DNA of 11,747 nt, taken from contig JAOUFO010000030.1 of assembly GCA_029858165.1 (NCBI GenBank), positions 1-11,747 of the forward strand, given 5' to 3'. The notes under the pieces are model-generated. The model was not told where the DNA came from and did not search any database. It saw only the letters and a program-made list of their open reading frames with translations. How positions within the stretch are numbered: position 1 is the stretch's first letter; each line of letters opens with the position of its first letter. Below, piece after piece: positions 1 through 6,170 of the stretch. Source of the stretch: Deltaproteobacteria bacterium (GTDB lineage Bacteria > SAR324 > JACQKK01). The translations under genes and the position numbers were made by a program.

Positions 1-96
1 AGCCTGGGGGGTTTGGAGCAGACAGGCGATACAACCCAGGGCTGTGCTGGTGCTGGACAGGACCCAAAAGAAAGGCACCAGCCAGCCCTCCCGCAT
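1..96 (-). CDS. Partial hydrophobic reading frame cut by the window edge; possible tail of a membrane permease
   Basis: The leftward frame is open from base 282 to base 1. From ATG at 96-94 it reads MREGWLVPFFWVLSSTSTAL and continues as a hydrophobic stretch with two cysteines (GCIACLL). Just upstream, still in frame, is VPLTLYWGSSLAIM (135-94). Together these resemble, by memory only, the last membrane segments of fused TRAP-type transporter permeases, where a VPF...NxALLM...GW pattern precedes a final helix. Above about base 135 the frame enters two hairpins and looks non-coding. If the TRAP idea is right, this is therefore a 5'-truncated remnant. The alternative is the signal peptide or first helix of an unrelated gene starting at 96, but no ribosome-binding site precedes that ATG. 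A rightward frame over 44-325 has no coding character. Function is not established. Confidence 0.3.
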   Translation of the reverse strand, partial: MREGWLVPFFWVLSSTSTALGCIACLLQTPQA

Positions 97-128
97 GATG
101 GCCAATGAAGAACCCCAATACAGGGTCA

Positions 129-171
129 AGGGAACCCCGTTCCCTAGTGGGGTTTGGGGCAAAGCCCCAAA
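129..171. repeat. Two adjacent perfect hairpins
   Basis: The first is AGGGAAC-CCC-GTTCCCT (129-145), a 7-bp stem with a 3-base loop. The second is TTTGGGGC-AAA-GCCCCAAA (153-171), an 8-bp stem with a 3-base loop, followed by more A residues. Neither has a T-tract on the correct side to be a canonical intrinsic terminator. They lie between the leftward fragment and the thioredoxin promoter and may be a small intergenic repeat. Confidence 0.5.
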
Positions 172-241
172 AAAACCGCCTGCCTTCTTCCCACTCCCTT
201 CCTGCTCCCTAAAAAACCTCCGATTTGACTGTACGGGTGTA

Positions 242-270
242 TTGCCACCCGCCGTCCACAGCATTATAAT
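242..270 (+). promoter_or_regulatory. Sigma70-type promoter for the thioredoxin gene
   Basis: The -35 box TTGCCA (242-247, five of six consensus bases) and a perfect -10 box TATAAT (265-270) are separated by 17 bases. Transcription would start near 277, giving a 5' leader of about 115 bases before the thioredoxin ATG. This is the best-matching promoter I found by eye. It would drive trx and probably truA. Confidence 0.7.
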
Positions 271-391
271 AAATTCAATAACTCAGGTTTTCCGATCGGC
301 TGTTATCCGGCCCGCCGGAATATAGAAAGAACAGAGTTCATCTGTTCATGGTTCAATCCATCCCAACGTTCATTCATTTTTAAGGAACCCC

Positions 392-712
392 ATGTCCAGC
401 GATAAAGTGATTCATTTGAACGAAGACACCTTTGACAAAGGGATAGCTGACGGATTCACCCTGGTGGATTTTTGGGCCGAATGGTGCGCTCCCTGCCTGG
501 CATTGGGCCCCACCATTGATGAAATCGCCGATAAATACGCCGGGAAAGTCCGGGTGGCCAAGGTGAATATTGATCACAACCCCGGCATCCCCACCCGGTA
601 CGGAATCCGCGGCATCCCCACCCTTATCATGTTCAAAGACGGCCAACAGGCCGATATGTTCGTGGGCAACAGCCCCGGCAAAGTCAAAGAAATGGTGGAA
701 CGGGCTGTATAA
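392..712 (+). CDS. trxA: Thioredoxin
   Basis: A 106-residue cytoplasmic thiol-disulfide oxidoreductase with a full single thioredoxin fold; the length is typical. The redox centre is WCAPC (residues 31-35), preceded by the usual VDFWAEW strand. The cis-proline loop is GIPT (P76), after the conserved KVNID strand. The CAPC centre differs from the classical CGPC by Ala for Gly, a variant known among bacterial thioredoxins, and Leu rather than Lys/Arg follows the second Cys. There is no signal peptide or membrane segment. The start is fixed by AAGGA (382-386), five bases before ATG. It is first in a rightward group behind the promoter at 242-270; truA begins 78 bases after its stop. It could reduce general cytosolic targets such as ribonucleotide reductase or PAPS reductase, and possibly the Hsp33 encoded two genes downstream. 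Family assignment is secure, but the choice among thioredoxin paralogues is not. Confidence 0.95.
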   Translation: MSSDKVIHLNEDTFDKGIADGFTLVDFWAEWCAPCLALGPTIDEIADKYAGKVRVAKVNIDHNPGIPTRYGIRGIPTLIMFKDGQQADMFVGNSPGKVKEMVERAV

Positions 713-790
713 CACCCTTTGCCCCCCGGTTCGCCGGAGGGGCGCCACCCCAACCCCCTGCGGATTCCGCAGGAGAACCGCCACGGTTGC

Positions 791-1708
791 ATGCAGGAAA
801 TCCACCCCGGATCCATCCCTGATTCTCTTGGCCGGGAAGGCCAAACCTACGCCATGGTGGTATCCTATGATGGCAGCCGGTTCCACGGCTGGCAGATTCA
901 GGACAACGCCCTCTCGGTGGAACAGACCCTATCCCAGGCCCTTTCCGTCATCACCCGCTTCCCGGCCAAAGTGATCGGTTCCGGCCGCACGGACGCGGGG
1001 GTCCACGCTTTAAACCAAACCGCCCATTTTGTACTGCCCCACCCTTTTGATCCGGCCCGGTTGACCCTTTCACTCAACGGCCTGGCCAAGCCTTTTATCA
1101 GCGTAAAACAAATCATCCCCGTCTCCGATCGGTTCCATGCCCGCCATTCCGCCCTGGGCAAATCCTACCGGTATTGTCTGTACATCCGCCCTTACCCCCC
1201 GGTCTTTGGCGCTCAACGCTCCTGGTGGCTGCACCAGCCCCTGGATGTGGCCGCCATGCGGGAAGGTGGCGCTTTTTTGCTGGGCACCCACGATTTTTCC
1301 GCTTTCCGGGCGGCCTCCTGCTCCGCCAAAACCCCCATCCGCCACCTGCGGGCCATCCACATCCAGGAGGAGCAACGGCCTGAATCCACCCTGACCATCA
1401 CCCTGGAAGGCAGCGGATTTTTGCAATACATGGCCCGCAACATCACCGGAACCCTGGTGGCTGTGGGACAAGGCAAAATGCCCCCCCAGGGGGTTGCCCG
1501 CATCCTGGAAGGCCGCCAGCGGAACCGGGCGCCTGCCACCGCCCCCGCCAGAGGCCTTCATCTGGCCAGGGTGTATTACGATTTGAAGGTGTTTCCTGAA
1601 TTGAATGCGTTTGAACCCCTGTACGACTCCCCTGTCGTCCCGGATGAACCCTGGCCTCCCAAACACTTTCTGAGACCTCTGCATAACTGCCAAAAGCTCC
1701 CGTTTTGA
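791..1708 (+). CDS. truA: tRNA pseudouridine(38-40) synthase TruA
   Basis: TruA isomerises uridine to pseudouridine at positions 38-40 of the tRNA anticodon stem. With ATG 791 the protein has 305 residues. Family hallmarks are YDGSRFHGWQ near the N-terminus, the catalytic motif GRTDAGVHALNQ (nucleophile D68), GTHDFSAFRA with the following SAKTPIR, and GSGFLQYMARNITGTL near the C-terminus. The frame stays open back to TTG 719, but 791 is the most reasonable start; AGGAG at 770-774 is rather far (16 bases). ATG 854 would cut into the first strand. The last 11 residues (RPLHNCQKLPF) and the TGA stop are not native: they are encoded by the mobile element at 1672-1814. Removing the element with one copy of its TTTCT duplication restores CTG-TAA, ending the protein at residue 294. 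The extra tail follows the catalytic domain and is probably tolerated. Confidence 0.96.
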   Translation: MQEIHPGSIPDSLGREGQTYAMVVSYDGSRFHGWQIQDNALSVEQTLSQALSVITRFPAKVIGSGRTDAGVHALNQTAHFVLPHPFDPARLTLSLNGLAKPFISVKQIIPVSDRFHARHSALGKSYRYCLYIRPYPPVFGAQRSWWLHQPLDVAAMREGGAFLLGTHDFSAFRAASCSAKTPIRHLRAIHIQEEQRPESTLTITLEGSGFLQYMARNITGTLVAVGQGKMPPQGVARILEGRQRNRAPATAPARGLHLARVYYDLKVFPELNAFEPLYDSPVVPDEPWPPKHFLRPLHNCQKLPF

Positions 1709-1814
1709 TAAAAAAGCGGGGATTTGGGGGCCGCAGGCCTCCGATCAAATCAACCCCCTTCCCCATGGGAAGGGGGCAGGGGGATGGGAAAAAAACCAGT
1801 TATGCAGAGGTCTC
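1672..1814 (+). mobile_element. MITE-like element, copy 1, inserted in the 3' end of truA
   Basis: A 143-bp element with perfect 18-bp terminal inverted repeats, GAGACCTCTGCATAACTG (1672-1689) and its reverse complement (1797-1814). It is flanked by the direct repeat TTTCT at 1667-1671 and 1815-1819. It has no coding capacity of its own. The interior holds palindromic G/C tracts, such as GGCC-GCA-GGCC near 1730 and CCCTTCCC-AT-GGGAAGGG near 1757-1774. The second copy at 5947-6089 has the same length and, read in reverse complement, is about 89% identical by hand count. Inverted ends, a target duplication and a non-coding core fit a non-autonomous element moved in trans by a DDE transposase not present here. 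I cannot name the parent IS family. It overwrites the truA stop codon. Confidence 0.9.
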
Positions 1815-1896
1815 TTTCTGTAAAACCCGGTCAGAGAACGAAGGATAAACCAGCGGGGGAACAAATCCCCCCCGAACCCCCCGTTTACCCCACCGG

Positions 1897-1932
1897 CATG
1901 GTATGGTAAAAAGCCATGTGGACCATCTTTTT
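1897..1932 (+). terminator. Possible weak intrinsic terminator before hslO
   Basis: An imperfect stem around CATGG (1897-1901) and CCATG (1914-1918), with further pairing to GGACCAT, is followed by a T-run starting at 1928. A separate C/G hairpin (GCGGGGG-AACAAAT-CCCCCC) lies at about 1853-1873. Either could end trx-truA transcription. The rest of 1815-1948 shows no gene and no clear promoter for hslO. Confidence 0.3.
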
Positions 1933-1948
1933 TCAACCGGAATTGTAA

Positions 1949-2824
1949 ATGACTGACACCTTGTTGCGGGGAATTTTTCCCAAAAGCTCCATCCGGTTTT
2001 CCATCACTCAGGCTGCCGGAGTTTGCTCCGAGGGGATCCGAATGCATGGCAGCGATTTTGTTTCCGGATGGTTGCTGGGAGAGGCCCTTACCACGGCGGT
2101 GTTGCTTTCCACCCTGGTGAAGGGGGATGAAAAATACACCCTGCGCTGGCAGTACCCCGGCCCGGCGGGAACCATTCTGGCCGACCTCAACGAGGCGGCC
2201 GAGGTGCGGGGCTACACCCAGACCATCGCCCTGCTGGAACTGGCCCCCACTTTGGAAGAGGCCCTGGGGGGCGACGGGAAGGTTTCGGTGGTCACCCATA
2301 CCGCAACCCGGGTGGTCCGCACCGGGGTGACTGAAGCCCTGTTCCGGGATATTCCCAGAGACATGGCCCATTTTCTCTCTTTTTCACACCAAACCGAAAC
2401 CGCTCTGGCCGTGGGGTTGGTGATGCCCCCCACCCAGCCGGTACACCTTACCTCAGCCCTGGGTTTGATTTTGCAGCCTTTGCCGGGGAGCGACCTGGAA
2501 CGGTTTGAATCCGCCCGACAATTGGTGGAACAACCGGATTTCCGCACCTGGCTGGAAACCGGAGAACCCCAGCCCCTGGAGGTCCTCCACCGGCTGAAAT
2601 TGGGAGAGGAGCCGCAAATTTTGACCCGGACCACCCCCCGATACCGGTGCGGGTGTTCCAGAGAAAAAATAGACATGATTCTGAGAATGCTCCCCCAGGA
2701 TGAACTGCGGGAAATGGCCGAAGAGGGCCCCTCCGAAGTCACCTGTCATTTTTGTGGAGCCCGGTATGTTCACTCACCCGACGAACTAAACGCCATTTTG
2801 CATGAATTGGCCGTCACCAACTGA
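1949..2824 (+). CDS. hslO: Redox-regulated chaperone Hsp33
   Basis: A 291-residue cytoplasmic holdase chaperone, full family length. In reducing cytosol four cysteines bind zinc and the protein is inactive; oxidative unfolding of the C-terminal switch exposes a client-binding surface. The switch is visible as YRCGCS (C234, C236) and VTCHFCGARY (C266, C269), the family CxC...CxxC pattern with 29 residues between. The N-terminal domain shows the typical GSDFVSGWLLGEALTTAVLL region (about 35-54) and RWQYPGPAGTILADLNEAAEVRGY (67-90, with the usual GP(A)G core). The start ATG has only a weak GGA upstream (about 1939-1941). It lies on the same strand as truA and lptD, but a mobile element and a possible terminator separate it from truA, so it may have its own promoter, which I could not identify. 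A thioredoxin gene two genes upstream fits its redox cycle. Confidence 0.96.
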   Translation: MTDTLLRGIFPKSSIRFSITQAAGVCSEGIRMHGSDFVSGWLLGEALTTAVLLSTLVKGDEKYTLRWQYPGPAGTILADLNEAAEVRGYTQTIALLELAPTLEEALGGDGKVSVVTHTATRVVRTGVTEALFRDIPRDMAHFLSFSHQTETALAVGLVMPPTQPVHLTSALGLILQPLPGSDLERFESARQLVEQPDFRTWLETGEPQPLEVLHRLKLGEEPQILTRTTPRYRCGCSREKIDMILRMLPQDELREMAEEGPSEVTCHFCGARYVHSPDELNAILHELAVTN

Positions 2825-2872
2825 CCCTCACCCCCAACGACCGCCCGTCCCATCACATTTCCAGGAAACCCC

Positions 2873-5164
2873 ATGAACCCCCAAGTCTGGAAAATCCGGC
2901 TGACCGCCTTTTTTCTGGCAGGAATGGTTTTGGGGCCTGGGGTTCCCCATACCGCTTTCGGTTCTGATATTCAAATAGATTCCCCCTTTTTTGAATATAA
3001 TGAAGCCACCAAAACCTATATATACAAGGATGCCCGCATCCGGGTAAGGACCCTGGTGATTGATGCCGAAACAGTGGAAGTTCAAACGGAGCAGGCCCAG
3101 ATTCTGGCCTATGGCCGTTTGAGATTCCAGGAAAACTCCATCACAGGCACCGCCAGGCGGATGGTGTTTGACACCACCAAAGGCACCGGCATCATTTACG
3201 AAGCCCAGATTTATGACACCGAAACCGGCTATTACCTGAAAGCAGATCAAATTCTGCGCTCTGAAGAAAACCGATACCAGGCCATCGGGTGCAGCCTGAC
3301 CAACTGTCCTCCGGACCAGGGGGGATGGCGGCTGGAATCCGGAGAAATAGACTACCGCCCGGACCAATTTGCCGTCAGCACCAATACGGTTTTAAAAGTG
3401 GGAGGGGTGCCGGTGTTGTGGCTGCCGATTATGGCCTGGCCCACCGTGATGAAGCGCCAAAGCGGATTTTTAATGCCCAGGCTGTCGTTTCAATATTCCA
3501 CCCTGGAACGGCTCAATGTGGGAACCCGGATTAAATTGCCTTTTTTCTGGGCATTGGGCAAGGACCACGACCTTACCATCACCCCGGAAACCCTGGAGCG
3601 GCGGGGCAACGCCCTGGAGCTTGAATATGCCTATGCTTTTTGGCAGGACCAAAAAGGAAACATCCGGGTCTGGGGAATTGAGGAGAAATATCCCCGCAAA
3701 CCGGAATACGAAAACGACATCCTGCCCCCCGGGGAATCCGCCCGGCAAGATCCCACCCCCAAACGAGGGATCGCCGGCTGGAACCACAACCAGGGGTTTG
3801 GAAAATACGCCCGGCTTGTGGGGTTTGTTAACCGAAACTCCGACGGTCAGGTCAGCCGCGAATATGACAAATCCAGTGAATACCGCCCCCGCCAGGATTA
3901 CCAGGCAACTTACACCCATGTCTATTCCTGGGGCGGGGCCGCCCTTACCGCCCAACATTCTGATGAATTCCTGTACGAATCCCTGTATGCCAACACCGAT
4001 GCAAACAGCAACGGTCATTTGATCCCCCAGATCAAACCCAGCTTTTCCTACGCCTTCGGCACCCGGTTGTGGAACACCTTTCTGGGTGTCTCCCTGGAAG
4101 GCACCGCCACCCGCTTTGACACCCGCCAGGGGCTCTCCGCCGAGGCCCAGATGGTCCGCCCGGCTTTAAGTCTACCCATTCCCCTGGGTGGATCGGCAGA
4201 GTTAAGACCCATGGTTTCCCAGAAATTGGTGCGGTATTCCGCTCTTCAGATTACGGACCCGGCGGTGCCTTTGCCGGAGACTCAAAACCCGGAATTCACC
4301 CAAAAAGAAACCCAGGTGGAATTCAGAATGCCCTTCGCCGCGGAATACGCGGGCAATAACAACTGGGAGGCCACCAAGCACCGGATCATCCCCCGGATCA
4401 TCCTCAACGAAATCCAGGATATCCCCCAACCCTATACCGCCATTTTATACCGGGCCGTTCCCGCCGCCCGTTTGCTTACCTTTCGCCTGGACAATATCTG
4501 GCTGGGAAAATCCGGTGATGTGGCTTCTGAGCTGGCCAGCCTGAACCTGATTCAACGCTACAACACCCTGCTGGAAGACCGAACCTACACCCCCAAAGGC
4601 CCCCCGCTGCCCGCCCCCCTGGAAACCGAACCGGCAGGCCCCAATCCCATGCTGCCCGGAGAACTGGAAGCCTCCATTTACGGAAAGTATCTGGTTTCCT
4701 CCATTTATTTGCGATATCACCATCAGGTGGGGCGGGTGACCGGAAGCACCATTTCCTTAAGAGGAAACGAATCCGCCAACGGGTTTTTGCAAATCGGCTA
4801 CACTCAAAATGAATTCAGCTACCGCACACCTCTGGATGACACCCTGCATCCCCAGGGGTCCGGCATCTCCTTCAGCGGCTCCATGTCGGCCACCGATAAT
4901 TTGGGGATCGGGTTTGAATCCACCATCAACCTTCAAAACGCCGTCCCCCCCCTCAACCGCAGACTGAACCACGGCCTGTTTTTCCTGGATTATCATCCGG
5001 TCTGTTACGCGGTGCGCCTAAGTTATTCCGAAGATATCGGAGTGACCCAGGAATTGGGAAACAATGTCTATTTTGTGGACCGGCAGGTATCCCTGTCCTT
5101 TAACCTGGGAGGATTGGTGGGCTCCTCCAAAGAGATCTTCCTGCCGTCTGAACAAAAAAAATAA
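2873..5164 (+). CDS. lptD: LPS-assembly outer-membrane protein LptD
   Basis: LptD, with the lipoprotein LptE, forms the outer-membrane pore that inserts lipopolysaccharide into the outer leaflet. The 763-residue product has a signal peptide (about residues 1-31), a periplasmic beta-taco (OstA-like) domain at about 33-165, and a large beta-barrel to near the end. Signature segments are VGGVPVLWLPIMAWP (177-191), RQSGFLMPRLS (195-205), PFFWALGKDHDLTITP (223-238) and the following RRGN. It has only three cysteines: C140, C145 and C711. C145 lies where E. coli has C173 (C-five residues-W context), and C711 (CYAVRLSYS) matches E. coli C725 (CYAIRVGYE). The C31-C724 partners are absent. AGGA (2863-2866) lies six bases before ATG. 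It starts 48 bases after hslO, probably cotranscribed. No lptE is visible in the window. Confidence 0.96.
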   Translation: MNPQVWKIRLTAFFLAGMVLGPGVPHTAFGSDIQIDSPFFEYNEATKTYIYKDARIRVRTLVIDAETVEVQTEQAQILAYGRLRFQENSITGTARRMVFDTTKGTGIIYEAQIYDTETGYYLKADQILRSEENRYQAIGCSLTNCPPDQGGWRLESGEIDYRPDQFAVSTNTVLKVGGVPVLWLPIMAWPTVMKRQSGFLMPRLSFQYSTLERLNVGTRIKLPFFWALGKDHDLTITPETLERRGNALELEYAYAFWQDQKGNIRVWGIEEKYPRKPEYENDILPPGESARQDPTPKRGIAGWNHNQGFGKYARLVGFVNRNSDGQVSREYDKSSEYRPRQDYQATYTHVYSWGGAALTAQHSDEFLYESLYANTDANSNGHLIPQIKPSFSYAFGTRLWNTFLGVSLEGTATRFDTRQGLSAEAQMVRPALSLPIPLGGSAELRPMVSQKLVRYSALQITDPAVPLPETQNPEFTQKETQVEFRMPFAAEYAGNNNWEATKHRIIPRIILNEIQDIPQPYTAILYRAVPAARLLTFRLDNIWLGKSGDVASELASLNLIQRYNTLLEDRTYTPKGPPLPAPLETEPAGPNPMLPGELEASIYGKYLVSSIYLRYHHQVGRVTGSTISLRGNESANGFLQIGYTQNEFSYRTPLDDTLHPQGSGISFSGSMSATDNLGIGFESTINLQNAVPPLNRRLNHGLFFLDYHPVCYAVRLSYSEDIGVTQELGNNVYFVDRQVSLSFNLGGLVGSSKEIFLPSEQKK

Positions 5165-5244
5165 CCCCCTCCCTCACACGGAAAAACCTCTTGACGACCC
5201 ATCACTACCCTCTCAACCACGGCCCCCACCGGATATTTTCGGCC

Positions 5245-5901
5245 GTGAAATCCTTGGTCGGCGGTTGGGCCGCCATCGGATTGACCTTGCTGGGTTTGGC
5301 CGGGTTTGAGTTCACGGCCTGCGGGCAAACCCCCGCGGAATTCCCCGATATACAACCCACCCGCCAGATTGTCGCCCCCCCGGTGGAAATTGAACTGACC
5401 GAGGGGGTCCAGATCACGGCGGGCATCCAACGGGTGGCGGTTCAATCCGATGAACTGGGCATCAAAGTACAGGATCCCAATTTTCTCTCCAGCGGCGGCA
5501 CCTTTGGGGTGGATTTTGTATGGCCTTCTTTCAGGGTGGGATACAGCCACATGGCCTACCGCCAAACCCTGCCGGATTCCGCCCAATACAAAAATGTGGC
5601 TTTGAGTTTACTGGGGGTGGACGCGGACCAATTGTGGGTGTTTCACGGCCTGCGGTTGGGAAAAACCGTTTTTCTTGGGTATGGGGTGGGGTGGCAACAA
5701 CGATTGATTTCAGTCTACCCCAAAGATACCACCCTCAGCGCAACCGAATTCACCGAATCCGGTTTGATCGGCGGGCTGATGGCCGAAATGGCCCTTTACC
5801 CCCCCTTTTTCTTTTCTCTCCGGCTTTTTCAAGACCAGAAAAAGGGGTTATTGGAAACCCGGGGGGCCAATATGTTTCTTTCGTTCCTGGTTCCCTATTA
5901 G
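5245..5901 (+). CDS. Small exported probable outer-membrane beta-barrel protein, unknown function
   Basis: I do not recognise a named family. From GTG 5245 the product has 218 residues and begins with a good signal peptide: Lys2, then the hydrophobic core GLTLLGLAGF, then FTACGQTPA. Cleavage may be by signal peptidase I near ACG-Q; Cys26 in FTAC could instead be a lipobox, though Phe at -3 is atypical. The mature chain alternates polar and hydrophobic residues in short strands with Gly/aromatic turns (GVDFVWPSFRVGYSHMAY; LGYGVGWQQRL; FFSLRLF). It ends MFLSFLVPY, with the C-terminal aromatic residue typical of BAM-assembled barrels. Its size suits an 8-stranded barrel. The frame also opens at TTG 5191 (GGA at 5180-5182), giving a His-rich 18-residue extension; I prefer 5245 because of the signal peptide. 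It follows lptD by 80 bases (26 from the TTG) and may be in its operon. Confidence 0.82.
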   Translation: MKSLVGGWAAIGLTLLGLAGFEFTACGQTPAEFPDIQPTRQIVAPPVEIELTEGVQITAGIQRVAVQSDELGIKVQDPNFLSSGGTFGVDFVWPSFRVGYSHMAYRQTLPDSAQYKNVALSLLGVDADQLWVFHGLRLGKTVFLGYGVGWQQRLISVYPKDTTLSATEFTESGLIGGLMAEMALYPPFFFSLRLFQDQKKGLLETRGANMFLSFLVPY

Positions 5902-5946
5902 AAAAAGGGGGAAATCCTGGTTCAGGCCAACATTCAAAAACAGGTT

Positions 5947-6089
5947 GAGACCTCTGCACAACTGGTTTTTTCCCATCCCCCTGCCCCCTTCCCAAAAGGC
6001 AGGGGGTTGAACTGATTGGAGGCCTGCGGCCCCCAAACCCCCGCTTTTTTATCAAAACAGGAGATTATCGGTAGTTATGCAGAGGTCTC
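5947..6089 (-). mobile_element. MITE-like element, copy 2, between convergent genes
   Basis: A 143-bp element with ends GAGACCTCTGCACAACT (left) and the complement of GAGACCTCTGCATAACT (right), differing at one position. It is flanked by AGGTT direct repeats at 5942-5946 and 6090-6094. Its reverse complement aligns with copy 1 along its full length, with about 14 substitutions and two single-base indels by hand count. It sits 45 bases after the stop of the beta-barrel gene and 81 bases beyond the stop of the leftward phosphoesterase gene, so it disrupts no reading frame. Its palindromic core could form a hairpin in transcripts from either side and so act as a transcriptional punctuation element; that role is inference. 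Confidence 0.9.
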
Positions 6090-6170
6090 AGGTTGTTGAA
6101 GAGATTGACCGGGAAGACCGGCTGTTTGGATGAGGCCCCGGTTAGACCGGTCGGATGGATGGAAATCCAT

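Noticed and set aside
44..325. Rightward open frame of 93 codons at the window start
   Set aside because: It runs through hairpins and the thioredoxin promoter, has low-complexity composition and no ribosome-binding site or recognisable product.
1070..1693. Long leftward frame opposite truA (207 codons)
   Set aside because: It lies wholly opposite a clearly conserved gene and reflects the G/C-rich third codon positions; its product is Gly/Gln-rich without domains.
1847..1859. 13-base word AAACCAGCGGGGG repeated at 10827-10839
   Set aside because: One shared 13-mer is about what chance gives in a window of this length, and the flanks do not align.
1745..2371. Leftward frame of 208 codons opposite the hslO start and through the element
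   Set aside because: It overlaps the mobile element and the conserved Hsp33 N-terminus on the other strand, with no family signal.
2828..3367. Leftward frame of 179 codons opposite the lptD start
   Set aside because: It lies opposite the signal peptide and periplasmic domain of LptD, which is well supported, and shows no domain of its own.
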